DNA of 64,000 nucleotides from Populus alba (GCF_005239225.2 NC_133297.1:18774147-18838146), one strand, 5' to 3'; positions 47,042-59,774 are shown, counted from the first letter of the stretch. Notes: generated by a model from the letters alone, not told the origin. Translations and numbers: made by a program.

Positions 47042-48089
47042 TGTAGGCTTATTTTATGATTCAAGGGAAGGTGGAGCTTCCTCAACATCTTCTTCGACGA
47101 CAAAATTATCATTATCATCTTCTTCACTAGTGATGTGATTTGAAGTGACACATTATTTCTTCTTCTTCATTAGAGGGGTTTGTTATCACTATTGTGTGCG
47201 TTTTTCCTTTCAATGTCCCTTCAGCACTCACCACCCATTCACATTGTCTCTTCATGCGTGAAGGTATTTTGCTACGAAAAACCTTTGAATCACCCATCAA
47301 ACTTGTCTCTTTTGACATGGATTGTCTAAGTCTTGCAAAGACTCGTGTGTGTTTTAGCGCCCTTCCATTATTTTGGGTTCCAATCCTAGCAAAAACAGGA
47401 GCACGACTTGTAGTTCCACCAAGACGATCCTAGACTGAAGCTCTAAGAGGTGCCGACTAAATTTGTTGTTTGTCCTTTACTTCTTTCACACTTATGTATC
47501 GTGAGGCTTCTTTATTAATCTGAAAATGCAGCAGTGTGGAAGACTCGTATCCAAGACCAGCCCTCAAAGTTTTGCCAGAAGTTTTATTCTCTCTCCATGC
47601 CTTTCTAGTCCTTGCAGAAACTTGTTTACCTTCAAGTTGAGTCGTATCACCATCCTTTGCTAACTCGTTGATGTCCTCACGACTGTAACTAGCCCTGGCT
47701 AAAAGCTTATAAGCATTGGGATCAAAGCCATTCGACCGTTTATCAGGAAGTCCTTTAGGATTTATCACCACCGACTCAGTTTGATGCACAAACCCTTTAG
47801 TAAAGGTTTTGAGACCTTGTTCAAGGCGAGATTAGTAGCTGGCAAGGTCAAGTTTTCAAGCCCCTTATTCATCTTTTCTTCATCCTTTGCAAAAGATGAT
47901 TGACCCTCTTTTCTTGCTGATACTGGAATGTATCGGAGTACCGTGGCTTTACGTGGTGGTTTATTGTCAACAAATTTTTCTACCACCTTTTCTTTTCCTT
48001 TATTCTTTGTTGGCTGAGACACCTCTTCATTTGCAGATGAATTATGCCATTTTGAGCTTTTGGAGTCAATTATTCCCTCTCCTAAATGG
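47042..48089 (-). pseudogene. Tat linker between protease and reverse transcriptase
   Basis: Broken frames (47127-47318, 47457-47789, 47765-48133) hold the poorly conserved linker of Tat polyproteins, including KPPRKATVLRYIPVSARKEG and INPKGLPDKRSNGFDPNAYK. The latter resembles the GFDPNAYKL motif common in Tat/Ogre elements. Stops and frameshifts separate the pieces. Confidence 0.6.
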
Positions 48090-48644
48090 TCAGGTGGTGA
48101 TCGTTGACTTGAAATAGAATTTTGCGTCTGCAAAGTGAGCTTCAGCTATGGTGAAGGGATCGGTGTCCGCCATTATCTTTCTTACTTGTCCATCTCGACA
48201 ATACTTAAAACATCGGTGGAGTGTTAAGGAGATGATACCATTTTCATGTATCCATGGTCGCCCAAGCAACATATTGTAGGTAGTTTTGACATCTATGACA
48301 TGGAAAAGTGCATTGGATTCCATATCTTCCATATGCATCGCAAGTCTTATCTTTCTTATGGCATTTTGCCGTCCTTGATTAAAACCTTGAATCATCAGAT
48401 GACTTGGGAAGAGTTCATCCATAGGAATCCCTAGCTCTCTCATAGTCTTAAGAGGTAGTATATTGACCGCCGAGCCATCATCTACCAAGATGCGATTCAC
48501 TATCTTTTCATCAACATATCCTTTAATGAAAAGAGGCTGATTATGGAGTTTTGATCCAAGCAATAAGTCTTCATTGTTGAAGGATATCTTTGTTGTGCAT
48601 ACACCGTGAGATAAGTTTGAAGAGTCATCATGACTTTTCTTCAT
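48090..48644 (-). pseudogene. Tat aspartic protease
   Basis: An open frame of 184 codons. It contains LFIKGYVDEKIVNRILVDDGSAVNILP with the retropepsin Asp in the DDGS motif, then LFHVIDVKTTYNMLLGRPWIHENG, the second half of the fold. The protease would process gag-pol. This domain itself looks intact; the surrounding frames do not. Confidence 0.83.
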
Positions 48645-48701
48645 GACATATCAATAAGAGTTTTCTCTTCATCAACATGATAGCAAGCAACAAGTACATT
48701 T

Positions 48702-50786
48702 TCAATTTTTTTTCATCTCTGTTGGCATGTACTCATTCAGTGTAACAGGCTTTCTTAGACTTTGAGCTAAAAAACCCTCCTTTCTAACTGGTATGGATTT
48801 TTTTTTAGTCTTTCGGCGTATCGGCTCATCAATTAGCTTCCTCACCATTGAGATCCTCATTCTAGTTGGCTTTGTCATTTGCATGTGCTTCCTCCTTCCT
48901 CTTCTACGCGTGACTAAATTCCATCCTTCATCATCATAATTTTCAGACGATTCAGGCTTGAAGTTGTCAACTTGAGGTGCGAGGGTTATACATGGAGTTT
49001 GACTTGAGGATGCAATGAAGCTCATCGGGAAAATGGCATCAATTCTCATAGGTTCAAAGGAGCCAAAACTTATTGTAGAGAGTGATTGACGTGGTCCTAA
49101 ATTGACCGTGGTTGTGATATTAGAGGCTGCTATTTCATCATCAAAAATGATATCTCTATTCTCGTGTAGCCTCATGATCTTGTCTTTCAACACAAAACAC
49201 TTCTCTACAAGATGACTGATTAAGCGATTATATTTGCAATAATTCGGATTATCTACTTGGTTTGCTTCTTCAGGGTGTTGCACCTCTAGCAACTCAATGA
49301 TATTTGCCCCAAGCAGATCATCCAGCATCCTAGATATGTCTGAGTCAGGGAATAGATACACTTTTTCTTGTCGCTCTTTCAATGGTGGTTTCTTTCTTTC
49401 ACCCTTTTGAAAAGTAGTCGGCATTGCATGATCATTCCTCTTAACTCCAGTTGGTACCCTTACAGCAGCCGAGTTAACTACTAAAGATTGCTTTCCCTCG
49501 ACCTTCAGAGTGCTCTTTCTGAATCTATGACCTTCAAGCTTATTTCTTTTAGGCTCTTGCATAGGTAATAATGAACTTTCAGCCGCCGCAATGCTAAGTT
49601 CCATATCGTGTGCACGAGTAGCCAATTCTTCAAAAGACTTTGGTTTGATGCCTTGTAGGATATATCGTAGTCCCCAATTCATCCTTGAATACACATGTCT
49701 AGCGCAGAAGTTTCAGTGAGTCGATCTCTACAGTTGAGGCTAGGGTTTCTCCACCGATGAATGTAGTCGATGACAGGCTCTTCCTTCCATTGACGTGCAT
49801 TAGATAGTTCAATCATGCTAACCACATGTCGAGTGCTATAAAAATGGTTAAGAAACTCGCGCTCCAACTGCTCCCAAGTATCAATCGAGCAAGACTCCAA
49901 GTCAGTGTACCAGTCGAAGGCATTACCTTTTAAGAAATGAACAAACTATTTTACCAGGAGATCACCATTAGTCCTAGCATTGTTGCAAGTCTCCATAAAA
50001 TGAGCTATATGTTGCCGAGGATTTCCTTTGCCATTGAATTGTTGAAACTTTGGTGGTTGGTAACTTAGAGGCATCTTTAACAGGTCGATTCTTTGGGTGT
50101 ACGGCTTCGCATACGAATACGAGGGTTGAATTGAGCTTTCCACCTGGTCTGTGATGGTTCCTTGATGAGTTCTTTCAGTTGATTTATGGTGAAGATGCCA
50201 TCAGTAATACCACGTGTATTCTTCACAGCTCCGATTGCAGACTCCTCAATGACATCTAGTTGATCTACTTGAAAAGCCTTAGTAGTCGAGGTTTGGCCTC
50301 CTTTGTTCAAGCTCTCAAGTTTGTTCATCAACTTTGCTATCTCGTGGTCTTTTGCCTTGAGTGAAGTTGAAAGCTCCTCGACAAGTTTTGTCAAGTTAGC
50401 CATTTGATCCTCTAAAGATGTTGTCTCGGTCATCATCACTGACATGGTGCTGGAATCCGAAGCCTTATTTAGTGATTGACACGGAGAAGTTTCCATAGGT
50501 GAATTGTCAAAGTCGCCTTGAGTCCTGAATACAATTTCGCGTGCCCCACTTGACTTTTGTAGTGGAGTTGCTTGTGGCTTCATCTTTGAGGTGAGATCTT
50601 GTGCCCCTCTTGCATTTGAAGTTGATGTCAACTTGAGAATCGGCTTAGTTGTGCATACAACTCGATGATGGATTTTGTTTTCAATGGCGGGGTTAAAGAA
50701 TCTTCAATAGTATTTTGGGGACTTGAATCAGTGGCCTTGATGCTTTTCGTAGCGACAATGGTGATCATGTTCCTCCTAGTTGCCAT
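48702..50786 (-). pseudogene. Tat gag, broken into several frames
   Basis: It starts at MATRRNMITIVATKS (50786). A stop at 50628 and frame changes near 50630, 50080, 49930 and 49690 split it. In order: a coiled-coil-like stretch EDQMANLTKLVEELSTSLK, the capsid blocks FNGKGNPRQHIAHFMETCNNA, FLKGNAFDWYTDL and FLNHFYSTRHVVSMIEL, then [20 protein letters not shown], a zinc-knuckle-like segment. An open frame of 330 codons (49694-48702) forms the C-terminal half. It would form the virus-like particle shell. Confidence 0.85.
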
Positions 50787-50838
50787 TGAGATTTTGTTGA
50801 AAATTCTTTCTTGAAGGGAAGTGATGAAAGGTAGAGAA

Positions 50839-50857
50839 GTCCCCAGTGGAGTCGCCA
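50839..50857 (-). other. Tat primer-binding site
   Basis: The minus strand reads TGGCGACTCCACTGGGGAC, which starts with the same TGGCGACTCC as the site beside Ogre LTR B. It is of the Arg-tRNA type, as I recall for Tat/Ogre elements. Confidence 0.82.
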
Positions 50858-50863
50858 GAAATT

Positions 50864-51222
50864 TGTAGACACAATTTTGAGCACCTGAAATCAAACAAGC
50901 ACACATGTACAAATATATGATATTATTAAATATATGAATGGGTACAATCTCTATGTAATATATTCTTTCAAAAGAATATGGCAATCCTTTGATTCTTCCC
51001 TTGGATTTGATATATGGTAACTTGATTTATTTGAGTAATCAAGCCAAGATTTGTGCTTTGCAAGAACGTGAATTTGGGCATGTATTGCGAAGCGAGATTA
51101 TGTGATTTGATGCTTTGAAGAGTACCTTGATTTGTCTTCAAAGTATTGTTGAAGAAGTCTTATAGGGCGTTTTGGCTTGATCCAACAGAGCTTCGTTTTT
51201 TTTAGACTTCAAGCGTAGAATT
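50864..51222 (-). mobile_element. Tat 5' LTR, inner end only
   Basis: The minus strand ends TGTGTCTACA before the primer site. Toward 51222 it runs directly into Athila LTR sequence, so the outer end is either here or lost. Confidence 0.55.
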
Positions 51223-51980
51223 TCCGTTGAAAAGATAGGTGTCCTCCTGGTTTTCAATAGTTTTGCCTCTGCCCCTCTTTTGTTCCCCTTGGTGCCGCCT
51301 CCTCTGTTTTTCTTTTTTATGTTGTAGGTTTTCTAAGTGTCTTTTTTTCCCCCTGTTTTCAGATCCCCTTATCTTATTTTATATTGTGGCTTTTCTACCC
51401 CTGCAGTAATGAGGAAAGTTTCTTTTTCTGCATTGAATTCCTTCCTACTCAGACATTGCGGGCTAGATTTGAGGTAGAAAACGTGTGAATTCAAATATCT
51501 CTATTTCTGGAGAAATTGTAGAGAATCAAACTTTCTTTCCAATAAAACTTATCTTGAAATTTTTGGACCTCTGAGCGTTGAGATAAGGGCCATAAACCGA
51601 AACAGTCTTTGCAGTGCAGGAATTTCGGACTGGTTCAATCCTTGTTTTTCAACTCGCTTTTTGGGCTTCGAAACAACAAAACTGAGTTATATGCCCTTCA
51701 TATGTTTTATAAACCTTCATCTCAGCTATTTGAAAATGGTGACGAACATCTGGAACTAAATTGTATAGCTTCTTTTGTAGCACATAATGAATCATTGTTC
51801 AGTTTCACTGCCAGGCTCTGCCTGTTCAGTAACCTAAGATCTGAAAACACATTAATTTCCCACAAGGTCAATAGTTCAAAAAGAGATTCAAAATTCTAAT
51901 TGTCTTGTGCAACATATCCAAAATATTTAAAAATCAAGCATGAATAGTGGAAAATATACATGCTTTAAATTCCCTTATCA
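51222..51980 (-). mobile_element. Athila 3' LTR, truncated
   Basis: It matches 58743-59483 closely from AGAATTTCCGT to the LTR start (minus strand TGATAAGGGA at 51980). The inner half of the LTR (equivalent of 58036-58742) is absent, replaced by the Tat LTR. Confidence 0.87.
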
Positions 51981-52000
51981 AATACCCCCAAACTTGAATG
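51981..52000 (-). other. Athila polypurine tract
   Basis: The minus strand reads AAGTTTGGGGGTATT immediately before the LTR start, preceded by GAGGACAAGCAAAC. Confidence 0.82.
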
Positions 52001-52234
52001 TTTGCTTGTCCTCAAGCAAAAAGGAAACCATGAAAGTAGAGTGCTAAAAGCTCATGATAAGTTAAACTTTCACATTTAAAAGGTTCCATCATGCAGCATT
52101 CACTTCTTGACTTAGCTCATAGACAATATTAGATAATGGAAAACTAAGCATTCCTACTCTTTGTGCAGGCCGTTGTACACACTTCCAACTCATCCATGTG
52201 TTTCATATGTTTAGCATCCTTGAACCGTGCACAG

Positions 52235-52272
<38 letters not shown>

Positions 52273-52650
52273 TTATTAAAACAAGGTAGCCAACTTTAGG
52301 AGTAATAACACACTTTTACTTGTCTTTTGACAAGGGTGATTTTTTAAATTTATCACTTTTCACCCTCTGTTTTCATAGTCCTAGTGTGCAGTGTCTTTCA
52401 TAGTCAAAGCATGCAATGTCTCCCCCAAACTTAAATATCACATTGTCCTCAATGGAAAAACAAAGAATAGAAAGGCTTACAAATACTTCCTTTTGACTAT
52501 GTGGGTGTGAGTTTGTTGTTGCTCCTGGTTATTTGCTTGTATGATCAATCGCTGCACAACTCAATGAAACAAATAAGGGTTGTTTTTTTTTTTTGGGTTG
52601 CCTCCCAATCAGTGCTTAGTTATAGTCATTAGCTTGACTTTTCCATTTAT
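52001..52650 (-). other. Athila 3' untranslated region; (ATT)n microsatellite
   Basis: This lies between integrase and the polypurine tract. It carries an ATT run at 52231-52273 and the TTGGGAGGCAACCC-type segment (52598-52612 on the opposite strand) typical of Athila elements after pol. No envelope-like frame is present. Confidence 0.65.
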
Positions 52651-53735
52651 CTAAGATGAAGTGAGAGGGATATCATCCCTTTTTTCAATAGAGTCCCCAT
52701 TCCTATAATGCTTCAGACGTTGCCTATTTACTGTGAATGTTCCCTTTTCATCATGGGTGACCTCTATTGCTCCATAAGGAAATACCTTCACAACAGTAAA
52801 TGGTCCTGACCACCGTGATTTGAGCTTACCAGGAAACAAGCGGAGCCGTGAATTGAAGAGTAATACTTGTTGACCAGGGACAAACTCCTTGCGTACAATG
52901 TGTTTGTCATGCCATGCCTTGGTTCTTTCCTTGTATATCTTGGCATTTTCATAGGACTCGTTGCGAAATTCATCCATCTCATTAAGTTGCAAGATTCTTT
53001 TCTCACCTGCAACCTGCAAATCCATGTTCAGTTGTTTCATTGCCCAGTATGCCTTATGCTCTAATTCAAGAGGAAGATGACATGCTTTTCTAAAAACTAA
53101 TCGATACGGAGACATTCCCAATGGTGTTTTGAATGCTGTCTGATATGCCCACAATGCATCATCTAGCTTTCTTGCCCAATCTTTCCGAGAATTACTTACT
53201 GTTTTCTCTAAGATTTGCTTCACCTCTCTATTGGATACCTTTGTTTGGCCATTTGTCTGAGGATGATAAGCCAATGCTCTTTTGTGTCTGATTCCACACT
53301 TAGATAACAGTGCTTCAAACTGCTTGTTGCAAAAATGAGTTCCTTCATCACTGATGATGGCTCGAGGAGTACCAAATCTAGTAAAGATATTCTTTCATAG
53401 AAAATTAAGTACCACCTTGCCATCATTTATAGGCATTGCAATTGTCTCGATCCACTTTGATACATAATCCACTGCTAAGAGAAAGTATTTGTTGTTATAG
53501 GATGAAGGAAAAGGTCCCATGAAATCGATGCCCCAAACATCAAATAATTCAACTTCTAGGATATTCTGCAGTGGCATTTCATTTCGTCGAGATATGTTTC
53601 CAGTATGCTGACATCTATCATAAGTAGTAACAAAAGCATGAGCATCTTTAAACATAGTGGGCCAATAAAAACCTGACTGTAGAACTTTGGCTGCAGTGCG
53701 TTGTGTTCCAAAGTGCCCCCCCATATTCAAGTGTG
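52651..53735 (-). pseudogene. Athila integrase, one break
   Basis: The first part (53730-53395) has the zinc-region remnant MGGHFGTQRTAAKVLQSGFYWPTMF and CQHTGNISRR, then WGIDFMGPFPSS with the first catalytic Asp. A stop at 53397 and a frame change separate the second part, in which IISDEGTHF carries the second Asp. From 53274 a frame of 207 codons reads [22 protein letters not shown] with the catalytic Glu, then [35 protein letters not shown] and SGPFTVV. All three catalytic residues are present, but the chain is broken. Confidence 0.88.
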
Positions 53736-54627
53736 TGGCAGTGCTTCAATATGTTTGTCATTTCCTCTTCTGGAACGCACCTCCTGATGACTTGATCTGC
53801 ACAATTCCGATAGAGTATTGGCTCCTCCCAGAAGTAGTGTTTGACTTCATAAAAAATTTTCTTCTTTTGCTGGTAAGAAAAATCTGGCGGTATGATCTTA
53901 CCTGCAAGAAAGTTGACATAATCTGCATACTAAGGAAAGAATTTGTTAGTGGAAATTGCTGAGTCTTTTATCAGGAAAACATTCATTTATAATAGTGAAT
54001 TTAGGCTCCAGCTGCTGTGTCAATTCCAGCCTTGAAAGATGATCTGCCACCACGTTCTCAGTCCCCTTTTTATCTTTAATTTCTACATCTAATTATTGCA
54101 GTAATAGGATCCAACGGATGAGTCTAGGCTTGGCATCTTTCTTAGACACTAGGTGTCTAATTGCAGCATGATCAGTATACACCAGTACTTTGTTTCCCAT
54201 CAGGTAAGGCCGAAACTTATCAAATGCATAGACCACAACAAGCAACTCTTTCTCGGTTGTGGCATAATTGAGCCGGGCATCATTGAGTGTTCTACTGGCA
54301 TAGTATATGGTGTGAAACACATTATTTTTCCATTGCCCCAGTACTGCTCCAATTGCATAATCACTAGCATCACACATCATCTCAAATGGTTTCTCCCAAT
54401 CCGGTGCAATTACAATAGAAGCTGTCACTAACTTCTTTTTCAACAGCATAAAGGTTGTCTTGCATTCCTCATCAAACTGAAACTTTGTGTCTTTTAGCAG
54501 CCTTAAAAGTGCACATAGGCCATATTTTTAAGTCGAAATGAACCTCCTATAAAATCTTGCATGACTAAGGAAACTCCTAACCCCTTTTACTGTAGTTGGC
54601 GGCAGAAGCTTGTCTATTGCCTCAATT
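53736..54627 (-). pseudogene. Athila RNase H and linker
   Basis: The open part (54449-54093) reads [57 protein letters not shown] and [12 protein letters not shown]. The downstream block ENVVADHLSRLE follows after a stop. These are the RNase H blocks with catalytic Asp residues in CDASD and VADH. Frameshifts at both sides isolate it. Confidence 0.85.
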
Positions 54628-55330
54628 TTAGCTTTGTCTACCTCTATTCCTTTTTTCTGAAATCCGATGCCCCAATACTATACCTTCCTTTATCATGAAG
54701 TGACATTTTTCCCAGTTCAATATCAAGTTTTTCTTTTCACAACGCTCTAAAACCAATGCCAACTTTGCAAGGCAATCATCAAAAGAAGTTCCAAATACAG
54801 AAAAGTCATCCATGAAGACCTCAATGATCTACTCCACCATATATGAAAAAACAGTCATCATGCACCTTTGAAAGGTAGTTGGTGCATTACACAACCCAAA
54901 AGGCATTCTTCTGAAAGCAAAAGTACCATAAGGGCAGGTGAAAGTGGTCTTCTCTTGGTCCTCAGGTGCGATGTCTATTTGGTTGTATCCTGAATAGCCA
55001 TCTAGGAAACAGTAGTATTCATGCCCAGCTAACCTGTCCAGCATCTGATCAATGAATGGTAGGGGGAAGTGATCTTTGCGAATTGCCTTGTTGAGCTTTC
55101 GATAATCCATGCAAATCCTCCATCCAGTTACCGGTCTAGTAGGTATCAAGTTATTGTTTGCATCTTTTACCACTATCATTCCTCCTTTCTTTGGCACAAC
55201 TTGAACTGGGCTCACCCATGAGCTGTCAGAGATTGGATAAATAACACCAGCATCTAACCAATTCAGAACTTCTTTTCGGACTACCTCTTTCATGGTCGGG
55301 TTAAGCCTTCTCTGATGTTCTACTATTGGC
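54628..55330 (-). pseudogene. Athila reverse transcriptase, one stop and frameshift
   Basis: It reads GVIYPISDSSWVSPVQVVPKK, NNLIPTRPVTGWRICMDYRKLN, CFLDGYSGYNQIDIAPEDQ and RRMPFGLCNAPTTFQRCM. After a stop at 54828 it continues VFMDDFSVFGTSF with the catalytic DD pair, then LNWEKCHFMIKEGIVLGH. The IPTRPVTGWR block is characteristic of Athila. Confidence 0.9.
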
Positions 55331-55599
55331 TTGACTTAATCCTCCAACAGAATTTTATGCATGCAAATAAAGGGACTGATGCCTTTGATATCTGCCAATA
55401 CCCACCCGAGAGCTGTCTTATGTTTTCTCAACACCCTCAATAATTTTTCTTCCTCTGTTTTGGTCAGCTTTTGTAGAGACTATCATAGGATAGGTGGAAG
55501 CTTCTCCAAGATATGCATACCGAAGGTGTTATAACAGAGGTTGCAATTCCAGAACCGGTGCTTGTTCACTAGTTGATTTTATTTTTGGTGCTGGTTGTC

Positions 55600-57808
55600 C
55601 TAAATCTTCAAAGTATCTTCTGCAGTTAGGTTCAAAGAGTCCATCCAACATGTATATTCTGTTATTTCAGCATCCTCTTCCAGTACATTATTTACCAAAC
55701 AAGCTTCCAATGGGTCAGTTGGAAGCTTGACTTTGTCATTAATTAAGGAGTCCACCACTTGAATGTTGAAGCAACTCTCCTCCATATATGGTTGTTTGAT
55801 GGCTTTGAACACATTGAAAATCACCTCCTCTTCATTCACCCTTAACCGCATCTCCCCTTTCTTCACATCAATTAACCCACCTCCAGCGGCCAAGAATGGC
55901 CAGCCAAGCAAGATAGGAATCTCATTATCCTCCTCCATATCCAGTATGATGAAGTCTGCTGGAAAGATGAACTTGCCCACTTTCACTAGTACGTCTTCAA
56001 TTATTCCCCTTGGATGCTTCAATGACCTGTCAGCTAGCTGCATTGTTACTATGGTTGGCCTTGCTTCACCTAAACCAAGCTTCTTAAAGATAGATAAAGG
56101 CATGAGATTAATACTTGCACCTAAATGACATAAAGCTTTTTCAAATATAGAATTTCCAATGCAACATGGTATAGTAAAACTCCCTAGATCCTTAAGTTTA
56201 GGAGGCAGTTTCTTCTGCAAAATAGCACTGCATTCCTCAGTAAGAGCGACAGTCTCATATTCCTCTAGCTTTCTTTTGTTTGAGAGGATGTCCTTTAGAA
56301 ATTTCACATAGCTTGGCATTTTTTCAAGAGCATCTGCAAAAGGAATGTTCATCTGCAATTTTTTAAACACATCAAGAAATTTAGAAAAATGCTTATCAAG
56401 TTTATTCTTCTTGAGACGTTGTGGAAATGGAATTCTCTGCATTATTTCTTGCATTGGTTCTGGCAGAGGATCATATTTTTTCATATTCTGAATTGGTTTG
56501 GCCACTTGCTCCTCTACTTCTCTTTTTGCACTCTTGTTTCCAGCAGTCTGCTCCACTTCTTTTCCACTTCTTAAAGTTATGGCCTTGCATTGCTCCTTAG
56601 GATTAATTTCAGTTGTGCTTGGTAGATTTCCTTGTTGTCTGCCCGTGAGCATGTTGGCTAACTGACCAACCTGAACCTCCAAATTTCGAATGGAGGCTGC
56701 TTGGTTCTGCAGATTGGTATTTGTTTCAGTCATGAATTTGCTGGTGTTGTTTGATAATTGTGTCATAGCTTCTTCAAGTTTTGATTTCTCTTTCATGTGC
56801 TCACTTAAAGATGGCATGGTTGGATTCTTCATGACAATTTGATTATTCCACGAGAAATTAGGATGATTTGTCCAACCAGGATTATATGTTGCACTGTAGG
56901 GGTTGTTCTGCCGGCTGTAGTTTGACACAAAATGAGCATGCTCTGCTTGAGAGAATGGGTTCCCAACCTGACACTCTTCACTTGTGTGATTTCCATGGCA
57001 AAAAGCACACGTTGTATGGATGACATTTGTTGACAGTTGAGTGGTTTTCAGTTGTTGAGTTAGTGAATGGACTTGAGCTGTTAATGCCGTGATTTCATCA
57101 ATTTCGTGCACCTCAATAGTCTTCTTCTGTATGATTCTTTCATTTGGCCATTGGTAATTGTTCATAGCCATTTCTTCCAATAAGTTGTAAGCATCATCCT
57201 GTGACTTACTTATAAAAGCTCCTCCTGAAGCTGCATCAATTAGTGTTCTTATGGAGGCATTCAATCCATTGTAAAAAATTTTCACCTGCATCCACTTCAG
57301 TAGTCCATGGTGGGGGCATCGCCTGAGCAAATCCTTGTATCTCTCCCATGTCTCATACAATGGTTCACTCTCAAGTTGGGCGAAGTTAGCTTTCTCAATG
57401 CGCATTTTTGCTGTCTTGGCTGGTGGAAAAAAAATTAGCAAGGAATTTCTAAGCTAAATCTTCCCAGCTGATAACTGAATCGGCAGGCATGGAGTTTAAC
57501 CAGTTCTTCGCTCTATCTCACAGAGAAAATGGAAATAGTCTGAGGCTAATAGCATCATAAGTAACGCCATTATGCTTAAAGGTGTCGCAAATTTCTAAGA
57601 AACTTGCAATATGGGTGTTCGGATCATCACTTGGAAACCCATAAAATTGAACTAAGGTCTGAATCATCTGCAGTATTGCTGGTTTGATCTCAAAATTATT
57701 GGCCTCAATCCTTGGTTTCCTGATAACAGAACGAATAACTGTCACCTGTGGGAGAGCAAAATCTCTCAATGCCTGTGTATCTTACTCAGGATTTTCATTG
57801 TCTGCCAT
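55600..57808 (-). pseudogene. Athila gag-protease, degenerate
   Basis: The likely start is MADNENPE at 57808, followed almost at once by a stop at 57781. Capsid blocks are KPAILQMIQTLVQFYGF, NTHIASFLEICDTFK, AKNWLNSMPADSV and YETWERYKDLLRRCPHHGL. Stops occur near 57516 and 57455. From about 57440 a long open frame (613 codons) continues through the zinc knuckle CAFCHGNHTSEEC and a coiled-coil-like stretch to the protease. The protease reads LCHLGASINLMPLS, with His at 56125-56127 in place of the catalytic Asp of DLGAS, then IPILLGWPFLA. Even the open part would lack protease activity. Confidence 0.88.
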
Positions 57809-58011
57809 GATGCCTGAACTGTTTTGAGTCTCTCGCGTTTTCTTTCTTAATCCCCTTGCAGTTCTCTCAATCTCAGGATTATAAGGTAGCAACAGCTAGT
57901 TTTTGTTGCTTCTCATGCACTAGACAACACACCTAAAGAGCTGAAGACAAAAGGCAATCAAATTAGATCAAATTTAATTTATATTGATATTATTAGTAAT
58001 TTTATCTAAAA

Positions 58012-58029
58012 TCCCCGGCAACGGCGCCA
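58012..58029 (-). other. Athila primer-binding site (intact)
   Basis: The minus strand reads TGGCGCCGTTGCCGGGGA next to the LTR. Confidence 0.92.
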
Positions 58030-58035
58030 AAAACT

Positions 58036-59483
58036 TGTTGGTTAAATTCGCAAGTGCACCAATCATAACAAGTAATAAAGTGATGAGTAGAGTATCGTCC
58101 CACAAGGATTTGTAAAAAATTACTACTAATTACCAAAGTCTTTTAAATTATGATCTATTTGAGGAATTGAATAAGATAGTTTATGAAACAAAATTAATGA
58201 TTAAAAACAAACAACCAATTGATTAAATATTAATGAATTCAATTGTACTGGTTCTAGGATTTCTGACTTACCATAACTATCCCTATGTGAACTTTCTCGA
58301 TTAAATTAATTACTCCTAATGTTGATAATCGGGTTTTCCTTATGTAAATATTAATTTCTCTCGAGCATCAATAAACTATTTCATATATTCTACGAAAGTT
58401 CTGAACTTGTCGAAATTTATTAAGTACTGTAAAACCTGTAATGATTACAAAAGTTCTTAGGATATCTCTATCCTATAGATTTCTTACGGTATTTCAAACA
58501 ATAGCTAAAACAATTATCACTTCTCAATTTTAAATTGAATTCTAAATCATGTAGATGTTGGCTAAACACACGCAAGCATTACACATAGAATGAAATACTC
58601 AACATTTAATGTAATAATTCAATCGAAGAAATTGTTCACATAATCATAATAAGGTTACATCAAAAATCCCAGAATAAAAGTCTACTCCATAGTTAAATTA
58701 AAGAGAAACAAACTTGATACGATGAACATCACTCAAAAACAGAGAATTTCCGTCGAAAAGATAGGTGTCCTCCCGGTTTTCAATAGTTTTGCCTCTGCCC
58801 CTCTTTTGTTCCCCTTGGTGCCGCCTCCTTTGTTTTTCTTTTTTATGTTGTAGGGTTTCTAAGTGTCTTTTTTTCCCTTGTTTTCAGATCCCCTTATTTT
58901 CTTTTATGTTGTGGCTTTTCTACCCCTGCAGTAATGAGGAAAGTTTCCTTTTCTGTATTGAATTCCTTCCTACTCAGACATTGCGGGCCAGATTTGAGGT
59001 AGAAAACGTGTGAATTTAAAGATAGATTTCTGGAGAAATTGTAGAGAATCAAATTTTCTTTCAAACGAAACTTATCTTGCAATTTTTGGACCTCTGAGCG
59101 TTGAGATAAGGGCCATAAACCAAAATAGTCTTTGCAGTGCAGGAATTTCGAGTTGGTTCAATCCTTGTTTTTCAACTCGCTTTTTGGGCTTCGAAACAAC
59201 AAAACTGAGTTATATGCCCTTCATATGTTTTATAGACCTTCATCTCAGCTATTTGAAAATGGTGACGAACATCTGGAACTAAATTGTATAGCTTCTTTTG
59301 CAGCACATAATGAATCACTATTCAGTTTCACTGCTGGGCTCTGCCTATTCAATAACCTAAGATCTGAAAACACATTAATTTCCCACGAGGTTAGTGAGAT
59401 TCAAAATTCTAGTAACATATCCAAAATATTTAAAAATCAAGCATGAATAGTGGAAAATATACATGCTAAAAATTCCCTTATCA
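58036..59483 (-). mobile_element. Athila 5' LTR (complete)
   Basis: About 1.45 kb on the minus strand, from TGATAAGGGA at 59483 to the CA near 58036. Its outer half matches 51222-51980. Confidence 0.87.
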
Positions 59484-59774
59484 ATAAAGATCTGTAAGGG
59501 CTCTCAGGTCCTTTTTCGATGCCACATGACATAATTTTATTGGTTGGTCTTTATTGACGGGATCTTGCATTTATGACAAGATATTTTGAATATCTCATCC
59601 CAAGTGTCAACTTTTCATTGGCCAAGAAATATATGAAGGCTTATTTATTTTTCATGTTATTTATTTCAATTTTATTTTATCCTTTCTTTTAAAGAATAAA
59701 ATAACACATGGCGAAATTTGATTGGTAGAAAATTTGTGTTTCTACAATAGTAAGTGAAAATTTTCAAACTTTTA
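59484..59774. other. Unassigned spacer
   Basis: AT-rich flank of the Athila element. No feature recognised. Confidence 0.45.

Larger units (their letters stand above)
43440..51222 (-). mobile_element. Tat-lineage Ty3/gypsy retrotransposon, decayed, 3' LTR missing
   Basis: Minus-strand order: LTR part, primer site, gag, protease, reverse transcriptase, RNase H, second RNase H, integrase. The additional RNase H is the hallmark of the Tat/Ogre branch. Downstream of integrase, a 75-base unit with GGATAAAGGATCAAGTCA is tandemly duplicated (43500-43577 and 43617-43690). No second copy of the LTR sequence at 50864-51222 is found near 43 kb. Confidence 0.82.

Noticed and set aside
52001..52650. Possible envelope-like gene downstream of the Athila integrase
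   Set aside because: Some Athila elements carry one, but here the region is 650 bases of non-coding sequence with an ATT microsatellite.
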